Of a stretch of DNA of 64,000 bases, positions 24,440 to 33,559 are shown in pieces; positions within the stretch are counted from its first letter, which is position 1; each line of letters begins with the position of its first letter. The notes under the pieces are model-generated. The model did not search any database, was not told the DNA's origin, and worked only from the letters and a program-made list of their open reading frames with translations. Made by a program: the position numbers and the translations under genes. The stretch comes from CAWINY01 sp963837635 (lineage in GTDB: Bacteria; Acidobacteriota; Terriglobia; Terriglobales; Acidobacteriaceae). The DNA lies in contig CAWINY010000007.1 of NCBI GenBank assembly GCA_963837635.1, positions 372,001 through 436,000 on the forward strand, written 5' to 3'.

Positions 24440-25666
24440 TCATTGCGTAACTCTCTCGAAGGCCGGCATCCGATCGGGCCACAGAATGGTGAAGTGGTTC
24501 AGGGCTTCGCGCCAGTGGGCAATCGGCATGGTCCACTTCTTCGCCGCCTGGCGAAGGGCCAAGAACAGCAACTTGAGCGCCGCGTCTTGGTGAGGAAAAC
24601 CGCCGCGGATTTTGATGATCTTGCGCAGCGACCGGTTCAACGATTCCACGCTGTTGGTGGTGTAAATCGCCCGCCGGATCTCGGGCGGATAGTTGAAAAA
24701 GGGCGTGATCCGCGCCCAGTTCCGCCGCCATACCTGACTCACGCTGGGGTAGGCTTTCCACTTGCTTTCCAGTTCCTGCAGAGCCTGTTCGGCCTCGACC
24801 GTCGTGGCCGCGCGATAGATCGATTGCAGATCGGCGGCTACCGGCTTGCGCAGTTTCCAGGGCACGTAATTGAGCGAAGCCCGCACCAGATGCACGATAC
24901 AGAGCTGCACCTCCGTGCGCGGATACACCGCCTCGATGGCTTCCGGAAAGCCCTTCAGCCCATCCACGCAGGCGATGAAGATATCCTTGACGCCGCGATT
25001 CTGCAGTTCCGTCAGCACCTGCAGCCAGAACTTGGCTCCTTCCGTCTGCGCCACCCACAGCCCCAGCACTTCCTTCTGCCCTTCCAGGTTCACGCCCAGC
25101 ACCACATAGATCGCCTTGTTCTGGATGTGGCCCTCGTCGCGCACCTTCACCATCAGCGCGTCCAAGTACACGATCGGATACAACTCTTCCAGCGGTCGGC
25201 CCTGCCACTGCTTTACTTCTTCCAGCACCGCCTCGGTGACGTTGGAGATCAGCGTGGGCGACACGTCCACCTTGTACATCTCCTCCAGATGCCCCTGGAT
25301 CTCGCGCGTGGTCATCCCCCGGGCATACAGGGAGATGATCTTGTCGTCGAAGCCGGTCCAGCGCGTCTGGCGCTTGCCCACCAGCTTGGGCTCGAAGCTG
25401 GCCTGGCGGTCGCGCGGCGTCTCCAGTTCCAACTCGCCAAAGTCTCCCTTCAGGGTTTTTCGGTTCTTGCCGTTGCGGCTGTTGCCCCGGTGGTGGCCCG
25501 CCGGGTCGTGCTTCTCGTAGCCCAGATGCTCGGTGATCTCTGCTTCCAGCGCCCGTTCCAGAATGGCTTTGGTCAACTCTTTCAGCAGACCGGTTTCCCC
25601 GATGATATCCTCGGGTTTCTTGTAGTCCGTCAGCAGTTGGTCGATCAACTTCTTGTCGATTGCCAT
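24440..25666 (-). CDS. IS256 family transposase
   Basis: 408 residues. The mutator-type core is visible: YPIVYLDALMVKVR (first Asp), FIACVDGLKGFPEAIEAVYP (second Asp), the CIVHLVRAS block and RAIYTTNSVESLNRSLRK (Glu). The N-terminus has the usual LERALEAEITEHLGYEKHD zinc/helix region. Complete, so the element is probably recent. Confidence 0.96.
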   Translation of the reverse strand: MAIDKKLIDQLLTDYKKPEDIIGETGLLKELTKAILERALEAEITEHLGYEKHDPAGHHRGNSRNGKNRKTLKGDFGELELETPRDRQASFEPKLVGKRQTRWTGFDDKIISLYARGMTTREIQGHLEEMYKVDVSPTLISNVTEAVLEEVKQWQGRPLEELYPIVYLDALMVKVRDEGHIQNKAIYVVLGVNLEGQKEVLGLWVAQTEGAKFWLQVLTELQNRGVKDIFIACVDGLKGFPEAIEAVYPRTEVQLCIVHLVRASLNYVPWKLRKPVAADLQSIYRAATTVEAEQALQELESKWKAYPSVSQVWRRNWARITPFFNYPPEIRRAIYTTNSVESLNRSLRKIIKIRGGFPHQDAALKLLFLALRQAAKKWTMPIAHWREALNHFTILWPDRMPAFERVTQ

Positions 25667-25842
25667 GGGGTTCTCATTCTCCTCGTCCCATGGCCCTTTA
25701 CACAGTTCTATTTACACCCTCTGCAGCCCCCGAAGCCGCGCTTTCAAACGCGCCCCGCCATCACCGTTTTCCCGCTGGGTTTCTGAACAAATCAGCTTCT
25801 GAGCGGTGCAACAGCGTTTCGCCGATCGATGCAGTAGCCTTC

Positions 25843-27776
25843 CTAAACGCCACTAGCATGAGAGGCGGTAGTCGCAACCTCTGCCAGAGATTTCCGAATC
25901 ACGCTGCCGTCGACAGTTTCGTGCTCCAGAAGTTCCTTAGCCAAAGCCTGCAGAGCCAGGTAATGCTTGGCCAGTATGTCCTGGGCGCGGCTATATTGTT
26001 CTGTAATGAGGCGCTGCACTTCTCTGTCTATCACTTCCCGGGTCTCTGGACTGATGGGCGAGTTGTCCTCGACTGATCTACCCAGAAATTGGAGTTGTTG
26101 ACCGGCATAGCGCACTGACCCGAGCTTGTCGCTCATGCCAAATTCGGTGATCATCCGGCGAGCCAAATCCGTTGCCCGGCTGATATCGTCGCTCGCTCCA
26201 GTACTGATGGTGTGGAATTTCACCATCTCCGCAGCTCGTCCACCCAGCATGACCGCGATTCGATCCTGCAGTTCCTCAATCGTGAGCAGGTAGCGATCCT
26301 CCGCCGGCAATTGCATGGTGTAACCCAAAGCGCCACGGCTGTGTGGAACGATACTGATCTTGCTAACTGGCTGGCCATGCTGTACCAACTCGGCCACGAG
26401 CGCATGGCCTGATTCGTGGTATGCGACGGTGGTTCGTTCCTGGTCATTCAGCACTCGGCTCTTTTTTTCCGAGCCCGCGATGACGCGTTCGATAGCCAGC
26501 TCGAAATCACTCAACGTGACGGCGGCAGCCTGCCGACGGGCAGCCAGTAATGCGGCTTCATTCATTGCGTTCGCCAGGTCCGCGCCACTGAATCCTGCAG
26601 TCATGCGAGCGGCTGCCTCCATGTTGAAATCCGCCGCCAGCTTTATGGTCCTGCTGTGAATGCTCAGGATTTCGACTCGTCCGATGAGGTCTGGGTTACC
26701 AATGGCTATCTGGCGATCAAAGCGACCGGCACGGAGAAGGGCGGGATCGAGCACCTCCGGACGGTTGGTGGCGGCCATGATGATGACTGGCGCACTCGCA
26801 TCCGTCTTGAAACCGTCAATCTCGCCCAGGAGTTGATTGAGCGTCTGCTCACGCTCCTCATTCGTTCCCAGACGCATGACTCCGCCGCGGCTTTGGCCAA
26901 TCGCGTCAATCTCATCGATGAACACGATCGCGGGAGCTAATTTGCGAGCCTGCTCGAACAAGTCCCGCACTCGCGCTGCTCCCACGCCCACGAACATCTC
27001 AACAAACTCCGAACCACTGGTTTCGAAGAAGGGTACGTGAGCCTCGCCGGCAGTTGCTTTGGCGATGAGCGTCTTGCCCGTGCCGGGCGGTCCGACGAGC
27101 AGCACCCCCTTGGGAATGCGCCCGCCTAGGGTTGCGAACCGCTCCGGTTCCTTCAAAAACTGAATAATCTCTTGCAGTTCCGCGATCGCCTCGTCTGCCC
27201 CGCCTACATCCTTGTATGTCACCTTGACGTCCTCGGGCTTCACCTCAATAGCTTTGCTCTTGCCCACGCCGAAAATGCTGCCTAATCCTCCGCCACCCCC
27301 CGCGATTGCCCGTGCTCGGCGGTACGCCAGATACAGAAAGCACCAAGCAACACGTAAGGCAAAACATAAAACAACAACATGGCATTGGACGGCCGCTGAA
27401 AACGGTAGGAGACATTTGCATTCTGCAGGTCTTCAATCAGTTTGGGGTCGGCTTCGCGGACGAACACGGTGTTGAACGGGATGGTGGCCGAAGCGCCTTC
27501 TGCCTTCGGGTTTTTCATCACGCCTTCGATGCGAGTATCCCCGATGGTCACGTCCACGATTTGGTGGTCTGCCAGTTTCTTCTTGAAGTCGCTGTAGGCG
27601 ATTTCCGTGTTCTGGTTTACAAGTGGCGACAGGACCCATACCTGAAAGAGCCACAAGAGGAGCAAGCTTGTAAGCAGCAAGCCAATGTTGAAGCGGGCCT
27701 GACGCCAAACTTCTTTCTGCTTGTTCTTGTCCTTCTCAGGCTTGGGCCTTCGGGATGGGGGTCTGGTTTCGGGCAT
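25843..27776 (-). CDS. ftsH: ATP-dependent zinc metalloprotease FtsH with a frameshift
   Basis: Membrane AAA+ protease that degrades damaged membrane and soluble proteins. The N-terminal part (start ATG 27776 with AGGAGG) has a charged tail, TM1, the FtsH_ext periplasmic domain and TM2. The C-terminal part has Walker A GPPGTGKT, Walker B VFIDEID, the SRH block LLRAGRFDRQI and the M41 zinc motif HESGH. The two frames meet at 27336-27341, where one extra T in the coding strand would give FLYLAYRRAR-GGGG-GSIFGVGKSKAIE, the normal linker. So this is either a one-base mutation or an assembly error. Without correction the protease domain could start only from the GTG at 27267, without its membrane anchor. 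Confidence 0.9.
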
Positions 27777-27805
27777 GGCTGGCCTCCTGCTACGGCTGCT
27801 CTGTG

Positions 27806-28081
27806 CTACGTCCGCTCCAATTGCCGCTCGGTCTCCGAGACACACACACGGATTTTGTCCACGAGCGTCGGGAACAGACCCTGATCCGTGGCAACGCAAC
27901 CCTGAATGTCACCACCGGCTTTGGCCACTCCATGCTGAGTGATGACAATGACCGGAAGGTAGGGCACTCTTTCGTGGATTGCACGCGCCAATTGCGGGCC
28001 GTTGATTCCTTCAATACGAAAATCGATGATCACAACGTCAAATTCTTGCTCATCGACAAGGGCGAGCGCTTGGACTGCATT
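27806..28081 (-). pseudogene. Receiver-domain remnant
   Basis: The chain ALALVDEQEFDVVIIDFRIE, then INGPQLARAIHERVPYLPVIVITQ, matches the middle of a response-regulator receiver domain, with the phospho-acceptor Asp in IIDF and the Thr in VIT. The first strand and acidic pocket are missing, and the expected Lys strand is degenerate. It lies just upstream of ftsH and downstream of the leader copy C, the same order as the intact receiver gene at 43491 behind copy B. Probably a truncated former receiver protein. Confidence 0.6.
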
Positions 28082-28286
28082 ACGGGCAGGCCACCTGCCT
28101 GCTCGTGACCAAATTGACAATGAGAACTCCGGTGCGCGGCCCTGCCCCAAGGTGACAAGCTGAACGCAGCCATTTCCGCAAGCCCCCTGCTCTCCAGGCG
28201 CAATTGGCCGCGAGTGCAAATGCCGAGTTGCCCATTCAAAAGACTTAACGTCGATCGAATTTCTTGACGAAGTATGCCGTTCTTGT

Positions 28287-28403
28287 TCTTTGCCGGGGTG
28301 CTGCTCTTGGCAGAGTTGGGGTGAGAGCCGATTCTAGGTTTTCGGGCAGCCTTGCACGACCAGCAAAGACGATACTTCCGTGCCCATCGGCTCTTATCGA
28401 CTT
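28287..28403 (-). ncRNA. Candidate structured leader RNA, copy C
   Basis: Minus-strand copy of the leader. Stem 1 halves are at 28387-28394 and 28324-28331. The loop segment at 28360-28369 can pair with 28287-28296. It diverges from copies A and B after the CCGGCAAAGA block and lacks the small basic ORF. The spacing from operator centre to predicted start is about 38 bp. Confidence 0.55.
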
Positions 28404-28433
28404 GCACGTTACGCCTACGTGATTCGATTGTCC

Positions 28434-28447
28434 GTGATGGGAATCAC
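28434..28447 (-). promoter_or_regulatory. FNR/CRP-type palindrome of repeated module, copy C
   Basis: Perfect dyad; read on the minus strand GTGA-TTCCCA-TCAC, identical to copy B, followed by CGGACAA as in copies A and B. A TAACGT -10-like box follows before the leader. Confidence 0.7.
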
Positions 28448-28523
28448 AGTTGCGGAGTTCCTTTCTTGACCGGCAACCGAGGCGTGACTCCGCTCGCCTG
28501 TTACCGCGAAAGCGCCCACTCAC

Positions 28524-28606
28524 TCAACCCCGAATCGTCAGCACTGGACAATGCGCCCCGGTGACCACGCGATGCGCCGTGGCGCCGAAGTGGGTTGAGG
28601 CTCGAG
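28524..28606 (-). pseudogene. C-terminal remnant of a universal stress protein
   Basis: A minus-strand frame ending at 28524 reads THFGATAHRVV then AHCPVLTIRG-stop, matching the last 25 residues of the USPs in this window (AHQVVCHAPCPVLTVRG type). No start or upstream domain is present. It lies between the Lon-like gene and leader copy C, a scar of a lost USP gene. Confidence 0.7.
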
Positions 28607-28612
28607 ATGAAT

Positions 28613-31051
28613 TCAGCGCTGGTCGTGCCGGGATTCGTCCCCTGTCGCGGCTGCTGCGAATGCCATTCGCTTCTCGGCAAGTTCCGCCAGCCGTTCTTCG
28701 ACCCGGAAGTTGATTGTCCCCTCTGGGAATTTGCCTTGTTTATCCCGTTCGCCTGCCGGCATGTCTGTCAGAATCTCCATACCTTCATCAATCGTTTGCA
28801 CCGCATACACGTGGAACTTTCCCGCCTTGACCGTTTCGACAACATCGTGACGGAGCATGAGGTGCTGCTTGTTGGTTGCCGGGATGATCACGCCTTGCTC
28901 GCCGGTCAGCCCCTTGGCCTTGCACGCGTCGAAGAAGCCTTCGATCTTCTCGTTCACTCCGCCGATCGGCTGGATCTGCCCGTATTGATTCACCGAGCCA
29001 GTCACGGCCAGAGACTGGCGGATGGGCACCTCGGCCAGTGCCGAAAGCAAGGCATATAGCTCGGCAGAGGAGGCGCTGTCCCCCTCCACGCCGCTGTACG
29101 ATTGCTCAAATACCAGGCTGGCGTGCAGCGAAAGCGGGCGTTCGGCCGAGTAACGCGCACCCAGAAAGCCGGACAGGATGAGCACGCCTTTGGAATGAAG
29201 CGGGCCTCCCAGTTCCACTTCCCGCTCAATGTCGACAACATCACCCCGGCCCAGGCGCACACGCGCGGTGATGCGAGTGGGATGTCCGAAGGCGATTTGG
29301 CCTAACTGGATCACGGACAAGCCATTGATCTGGCCAATTTTTGTTCCCTCGGCGTCGATCAGGAGGGTGCCCCGCCGGATCTCCTCCACTACGCGCTCCT
29401 GCACCCGGCTCGCCCGATATACCTGGGCATCGATCGCCTGCTGCACATCGCAGACGGTCACTGCTGTGCGCTTGGCTTCCCTCGCCCAGTAATCGGATTC
29501 TCGCAACAGGTCCAGCAATGGCATCTGCTGGTTGGACAATTTCTCCTCATCTCCGACAAGCCGAGAACTCTGCTCCAGGATTCGTGCCACAGCGCAGGCG
29601 TCGAATGGAAGCAATCCCTCCGATCGCGCCATGGTCGCGATCATGCGAGCATAGAGCAAGTCGCTCCCGGCACTCCGGTCCATCTGGTCTGCAAAATCCA
29701 CCGCCACCTTGAACAGCGCCTTGAACTCCGGGTCGTATTGAGAGAGCAGGTAATAAAAAATACGCTCGCCAAGTAGAACGACTTTGAGGTTCAGCGGCAC
29801 GGGCTGCGGTTCGAGGGACACTGTGCTGATCAGCCCAAGCGCCTGCCCTAGCGATTGCATGCGAATTTCGGAAGCCTGCAGAGCGCGCTTGAGTCCCTCC
29901 CAGGCAAACGGTTGGGTAAGCACCTTCGCCGCATCAAGCATGAGGTAGCCGCCATTGGCCTGGTGCAGCGCCCCACCCCGGAGCAGGTTGAAGTCAGTCG
30001 AAACCGCTCCCAAATGGGACACGTATTCGATCTGGCCGATCAAGTTTTGGTACGTGGGATTGTCCTCGTAGACGATCGGCGCGCCTTTTGTGGCACTGTG
30101 ATCGACGATCACGTTCACCCGGTAACGACGTAAAAGAGGTGAGGTGCCATCCATCTGAGCTTGCGAGGCGCTGATCAGGGCCGCCACCGGGGATTCGGGC
30201 GAAGTGAGGAATTCATCCGCGTTTTCAATCACGTCTTGCTGGAAGGCCTCCAGGTACGAGACCACCTCCGGCAAATCTTTGTACTTGGTTCGCAAAGTCT
30301 CAATGAGATGACCGACGGCGAAAATCGTGACTTCGCGGTTGAGCGCCTTGAGCCGGTCGCGTCCGGCTTTTTCCAAGTGAAGGGCCTGGCGCATCACCTC
30401 TCGGAGCTGATTTTGCACCTCCGACATGGCCGCCTCAAATCGCTTCTGCTCTTCTTCCGGCAATGCCTCGATCTGTTCAGGGGTAAGAATCTCCCCCTCT
30501 CGCAAGCGCGCAAGAATAAAGCCGGCCGGCGTACGTGCCAAGCCGATGCCTTGCGACTGCGCTCGCTCCGTCAGATCGTCGAACAATTTTGTTTGCTGGC
30601 TCTTAATGTCGGTCTCGATTTCCTGCTTGCGCGCACGATAGTCCTCGCTCTCAAACACAGCCGGAATGGCCGAACCCAACTCCTCTACTAATCGCGCTAC
30701 ATCGGCCTGCAGGATCACCCCTCGCCCCGGGGGCAACTTCATCGTGTTGGGTTTTTGAGGCTGGGCAAAGTTGTTGACGTAGCACCAATCGGCCGGGGGA
30801 GTTTCGGTTGAGGCCTGTTCCTCGAGAAAGCGGCGTAAGATCTTATGTTTGCCCATTCCCGCCGGCCCCAGAGCAAACAGGTTGTAACCTTTTTGCCGAA
30901 TGCCGATGCCGAACCGCACGGCCTCTAGCACCCGGGGCTGACCAATAAGCTCGGTCAGACTCTCCAACTCGTCGGTTGTTTGGAACGAGAACTGTTGCGG
31001 ATTGCATTTCCGGTACAGAGCCTCAGGCCTTAGTGGCTCAATTTTGTTCAT
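28613..31051 (-). CDS. Lon-like ATP-dependent protease (AAA_32/LonC type)
   Basis: 812 residues. The N-terminal domain carries a P-loop-like segment (LFALGPAGMGKHKILRRFL); the middle is helical; a second ATPase-type region includes GGYLMLDAAKVLTQPFAWE. The C-terminal S16 protease domain shows the catalytic Ser in VEGDSASSAELYALLSAL and the Lys in PIGGVNEKIEGFFDAC. The family is the Lon-like group without the classical LAN domain, thought to degrade unfolded proteins. GAGGTG precedes the ATG at 31051. It would be part of the proteostasis set with FtsH and Hsp20. Full length, no lesions seen. Confidence 0.9.
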   Translation of the reverse strand: MNKIEPLRPEALYRKCNPQQFSFQTTDELESLTELIGQPRVLEAVRFGIGIRQKGYNLFALGPAGMGKHKILRRFLEEQASTETPPADWCYVNNFAQPQKPNTMKLPPGRGVILQADVARLVEELGSAIPAVFESEDYRARKQEIETDIKSQQTKLFDDLTERAQSQGIGLARTPAGFILARLREGEILTPEQIEALPEEEQKRFEAAMSEVQNQLREVMRQALHLEKAGRDRLKALNREVTIFAVGHLIETLRTKYKDLPEVVSYLEAFQQDVIENADEFLTSPESPVAALISASQAQMDGTSPLLRRYRVNVIVDHSATKGAPIVYEDNPTYQNLIGQIEYVSHLGAVSTDFNLLRGGALHQANGGYLMLDAAKVLTQPFAWEGLKRALQASEIRMQSLGQALGLISTVSLEPQPVPLNLKVVLLGERIFYYLLSQYDPEFKALFKVAVDFADQMDRSAGSDLLYARMIATMARSEGLLPFDACAVARILEQSSRLVGDEEKLSNQQMPLLDLLRESDYWAREAKRTAVTVCDVQQAIDAQVYRASRVQERVVEEIRRGTLLIDAEGTKIGQINGLSVIQLGQIAFGHPTRITARVRLGRGDVVDIEREVELGGPLHSKGVLILSGFLGARYSAERPLSLHASLVFEQSYSGVEGDSASSAELYALLSALAEVPIRQSLAVTGSVNQYGQIQPIGGVNEKIEGFFDACKAKGLTGEQGVIIPATNKQHLMLRHDVVETVKAGKFHVYAVQTIDEGMEILTDMPAGERDKQGKFPEGTINFRVEERLAELAEKRMAFAAAATGDESRHDQR

Positions 31052-31268
31052 GGCCAGCACCTCTGATCAGATGGTAGCTATCGTGTGTCGCGCCTCCAGA
31101 GCAGGACATCAGGTTGTGTGTGGTGAGCTGGCGATGGACGCCCGCAACAGTGATGGAAGCGGCTGTCCATGGGAAAATGTGTTAGGAAGTTGGCGGGTAA
31201 AGACATGGGACATGGGATACCCCGAAGCCTTAGCGCAGTCAAAATACTCGTTTCTGATCTTAGTGTCA

Positions 31269-31282
31269 GTGATTGGGGTCAC
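31269..31282 (+). promoter_or_regulatory. FNR/CRP-type palindrome GTGA-TTGGGG-TCAC
   Basis: Perfect dyad in the divergent gap, 121 bp before the hydrolase ATG at 31403 and 218 bp from the Lon-like start. Confidence 0.68.
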
Positions 31283-31402
31283 CTGTATCTGGCACGGCTT
31301 TCGCAGCTACACTGCTGCTGGTGGGCCAACTTCCTGGGCCATTGTTCAGCCAAGGCAAACGAAGCGGGCGGTCATCCGCGCGTTCATTTTCAAGGAGGTC
31401 GC

Positions 31403-32107
31403 ATGAGAGTTGAATACAGCTCCGTTCCCGATCCCGGTAGCGGGCAGGAAGTTCAGATTCAGGCGGATCGAGTCGTTTTAGAAGGAAACTTAGGTGTGCC
31501 GCTGGAGGCTCGTGGCGTCGTAATGTTCGCTCATGGAAGCGGCAGCAGTCGTCACAGCCCGCGCAACCGCTACGTCGCCGAGGTGTTGCAGCAGGCGGGG
31601 ATTGCCACTTTGCTCTTCGACCTGCTGACCCGGGAGGAAGAACAGATCGACCGGCGCACGGCCGAGCTGCGCTTCGACATAGCCCTGTTGGCGCAACGTT
31701 TGATTCAGGCCACGGATTGGCTATCCATGCAGCCGAAAATCGGGGAGCTGAAGATTGGCTACTTTGGTGCGAGTACCGGAGCTGCGGCGGCGCTGGTGGC
31801 GGCCGCCGAACAGCCGCATCAGATTGCGGCTGTGGTCTCACGCGGTGGACGCCCTGACCTAGCGGCTTCCTTTCTGCCAAGAGTACAGGCTCCCACGCTG
31901 CTGCTGGTGGGTGGCGAGGATCCTGTGGTGCTGGATCTCAATTCCCAGGCCATGACCGAGCTTCGCTGCGAGAAGCGTCTGGAAGTGATCGTGGGCGCAA
32001 CTCACTTGTTCGAAGAGCCGGGCGCGCTGGAAGAGGTCGCGCGTCGGGCACGCGATTGGTTCGACCGCCACTTCGATCGCCGGCAGGATGGTATACAGGC
32101 GGCCTGA
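31403..32107 (+). CDS. Alpha/beta hydrolase, dienelactone-hydrolase-like
   Basis: 234 residues with AAGGAGG before the ATG. The oxyanion region VMFAHGSGSSRHSPRN, the nucleophile elbow GYFGASTGAA (G-x-S-x-G), the acid GGEDPVV and the His in GATHLFEEPG make a complete triad. Hydrolases of this kind are often adjacent or fused to phosphoribosyltransferases like the one at 37286, for example in mycobacterial Rv0571c. The substrate is unknown. A perfect operator site lies upstream. Confidence 0.85.
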   Translation: MRVEYSSVPDPGSGQEVQIQADRVVLEGNLGVPLEARGVVMFAHGSGSSRHSPRNRYVAEVLQQAGIATLLFDLLTREEEQIDRRTAELRFDIALLAQRLIQATDWLSMQPKIGELKIGYFGASTGAAAALVAAAEQPHQIAAVVSRGGRPDLAASFLPRVQAPTLLLVGGEDPVVLDLNSQAMTELRCEKRLEVIVGATHLFEEPGALEEVARRARDWFDRHFDRRQDGIQAA

Positions 32108-32300
32108 AGACGAACTCGTTACCGCGGTTCGGCGCGTTTGCTTGTCCGGTGGACACCCTCGTTCTTTTTAGTCGCGCGGACGTTTCCAAAAACTACAGCG
32201 AGGCCAGTGATTTGCAGAGCGGCCAAGCCCTGAGCCCCTGTTCGCGTGCGATTCCAGTCGTGCCGTGGTACAGCGACGCGATTTGTGAGATGAGTTGTAC

Positions 32301-32537
32301 TTAGGCGGCCCGGTCTTTGACATCAGCTTTGGTGACGGAGCGGGCACAATGGGCGCAGCAATAGAAACGGCCACCGACTTCTACTCCGTGTCCGATCACC
32401 CGGCAATTGCAATGTTCGCAGACGGGCGCGATCGCCTGAATCGCGCACTCCAGACTATCGAACGTGTGCCGTGCCCCGGCGGCGATCAATTCGAAGCTCT
32501 TGTCGTACTCGTTACCGCAGACTTCACACTTCGCCAT
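32301..32537 (-). CDS. Small zinc-ribbon protein
   Basis: 78 residues with three CxxC-type pairs (CEVCGNEY, CEHCNCR, CCAHC) and a start MAKCEVCGNEYDKSFEL that resembles the metal-binding domain found in bacterial Prokaryotic-metallothionein-like proteins. It probably binds zinc. No operator site was found directly upstream. Confidence 0.75.
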   Translation of the reverse strand: MAKCEVCGNEYDKSFELIAAGARHTFDSLECAIQAIAPVCEHCNCRVIGHGVEVGGRFYCCAHCARSVTKADVKDRAA

Positions 32538-32673
32538 AGCGTCCTCCTAGTCTCTACACGACCCCGGAACACCACAAGTGGCAGGCGCACCCACGACTCG
32601 CCCGCTATCGAGCTCACTGGACAAATAAGCATCCACACGCCGTGGCTGATCTGCCCCTATGAGTAGATGCAGC

Positions 32674-32740
32674 TTGCGCTGAGTGCTGTTGCCGGTGGCT
32701 CAGCTCGGTGTGGCCGATCTCATCTCGGCACTGCGCCTGC
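32674..32740 (+). pseudogene. Remnant of a second hyaD-like gene
   Basis: This stretch matches 6957-7033 inside hyaD (GAGTGCTGTTGCCGG and CAGCTCGG, then GTGGCCGATCTCATCTCGG) with a few substitutions and a roughly 11-base deletion. It has no start and no downstream continuation. It abuts the PBP remnant at 32741 directly. Confidence 0.8.
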
Positions 32741-32823
32741 CCGGGATATGAGTTCACCAGTTCGCTGGCCGTGCAGGTCTTCATGGATCTGGAACCAGTT
32801 TTGTGTCCGCTGATTGAGCGCTA
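32741..32823 (+). pseudogene. Remnant of a second penicillin-binding protein gene (last 26 codons)
   Basis: In-frame match to the end of the PBP at 16114-19182: GYEFTSSLAVQVF and DLEPVL then PLIER-stop, with several synonymous changes (GAA/GAG, GCG/GCC, TTG/CTG). It therefore comes from a diverged relative and not a recent copy of the same gene. The junction with the hyaD remnant shows that two genes far apart in this window became adjacent by deletion. Confidence 0.82.
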
Positions 32824-32993
32824 AAGCTGACGAGATGATGACTCGAGCCCGATGGCGTAGTAGCAGACGTGGCTCGAATTCGCCTCGGTGTGACCCGTTT
32901 TGCCGGGTGAAAACAACATCTCGCTTATAATTTGAATCTCACGCTGTTAAAGCAGAGTGACTGCCGGAAGAATGGTGCCCTGGAAGTAAACGA

Positions 32994-33545
32994 GTGAAGA
33001 CGAGTTTGTTTTTCCCCAAAGCCCTCCGAACCTGGTTGCCGTTGATTGCCATCCCGTTCCTCTGCCTGCCCGTGGTAGCCGCCACAACGCAAAGAGCACC
33101 GGAATATCGGCTGAAGCTGTACCACACGCACACCAACGAACGGATCGAGGTCGTTTATCGGATCGGTAATCGCTACCTTCCAAGCGCGATCGCGCAACTC
33201 GACCACTTTCTGCGCGATCATCGCACCGGTGAGGTCCATCACTTTGATCCGCGATTGTTTGATCTTCTCTCTGATCTGACTGCGGCAGTCGGCCGGCCGG
33301 GCGCGGAGATCGACATCATCTGTGGTTATCGCGCGCCCTGGAGCAATGCTTTTCTTCGCGCACATTCGTCGGGCGTGGCTGAGCATAGCCTGCACATGCA
33401 GGCGATGGCGATCGACATTCGCCTGCCCGGTACCGATACGGCTAAGCTTCGCGATGCTGCTCTTCTGCTCCACCGTGGCGGGGTTGGTTATTATCCGAAG
33501 TCAGATTTTGTCCATGTTGATGTGGGCCGAGTCCGCCGCTGGTAG
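32994..33545 (+). CDS. DUF882/YcbK-type murein peptidase (M15-like)
   Basis: 183 residues, GTG start. A signal peptide (WLPLIAIPFLCLPVVAA) precedes the domain YHTHTNERIEVVYR...LNHFLRDHRTGEV-type with zinc-site residues in IICGYRAPWSN, SLHMQAMAIDIR and FVHVDVGRVRRW. The family is related to D-Ala-D-Ala carboxypeptidases and acts on peptidoglycan. A TATAAT box lies at 32926-32931, 63 bp upstream. It converges with the L,D-transpeptidase gene. Confidence 0.85.
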   Translation: MKTSLFFPKALRTWLPLIAIPFLCLPVVAATTQRAPEYRLKLYHTHTNERIEVVYRIGNRYLPSAIAQLDHFLRDHRTGEVHHFDPRLFDLLSDLTAAVGRPGAEIDIICGYRAPWSNAFLRAHSSGVAEHSLHMQAMAIDIRLPGTDTAKLRDAALLLHRGGVGYYPKSDFVHVDVGRVRRW

Positions 33546-33559
33546 TCATTGAACGCATC

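Larger units (their letters stand above)
24333..25721 (-). mobile_element. IS256-family insertion sequence
   Basis: About 1.39 kb. The ends are imperfect inverted repeats (GGGTGT...GTGTAAATGGCCA at the left against the right end read in reverse). TGCAGCCC occurs at 24325-24332 and at 25722-25729, an 8-bp target duplication as expected for IS256. A single intact transposase is on the minus strand. Confidence 0.92.

Noticed and set aside
24443..25786. 447-codon plus-strand frame across IS256
   Set aside because: It is the antisense shadow of an unambiguous transposase.
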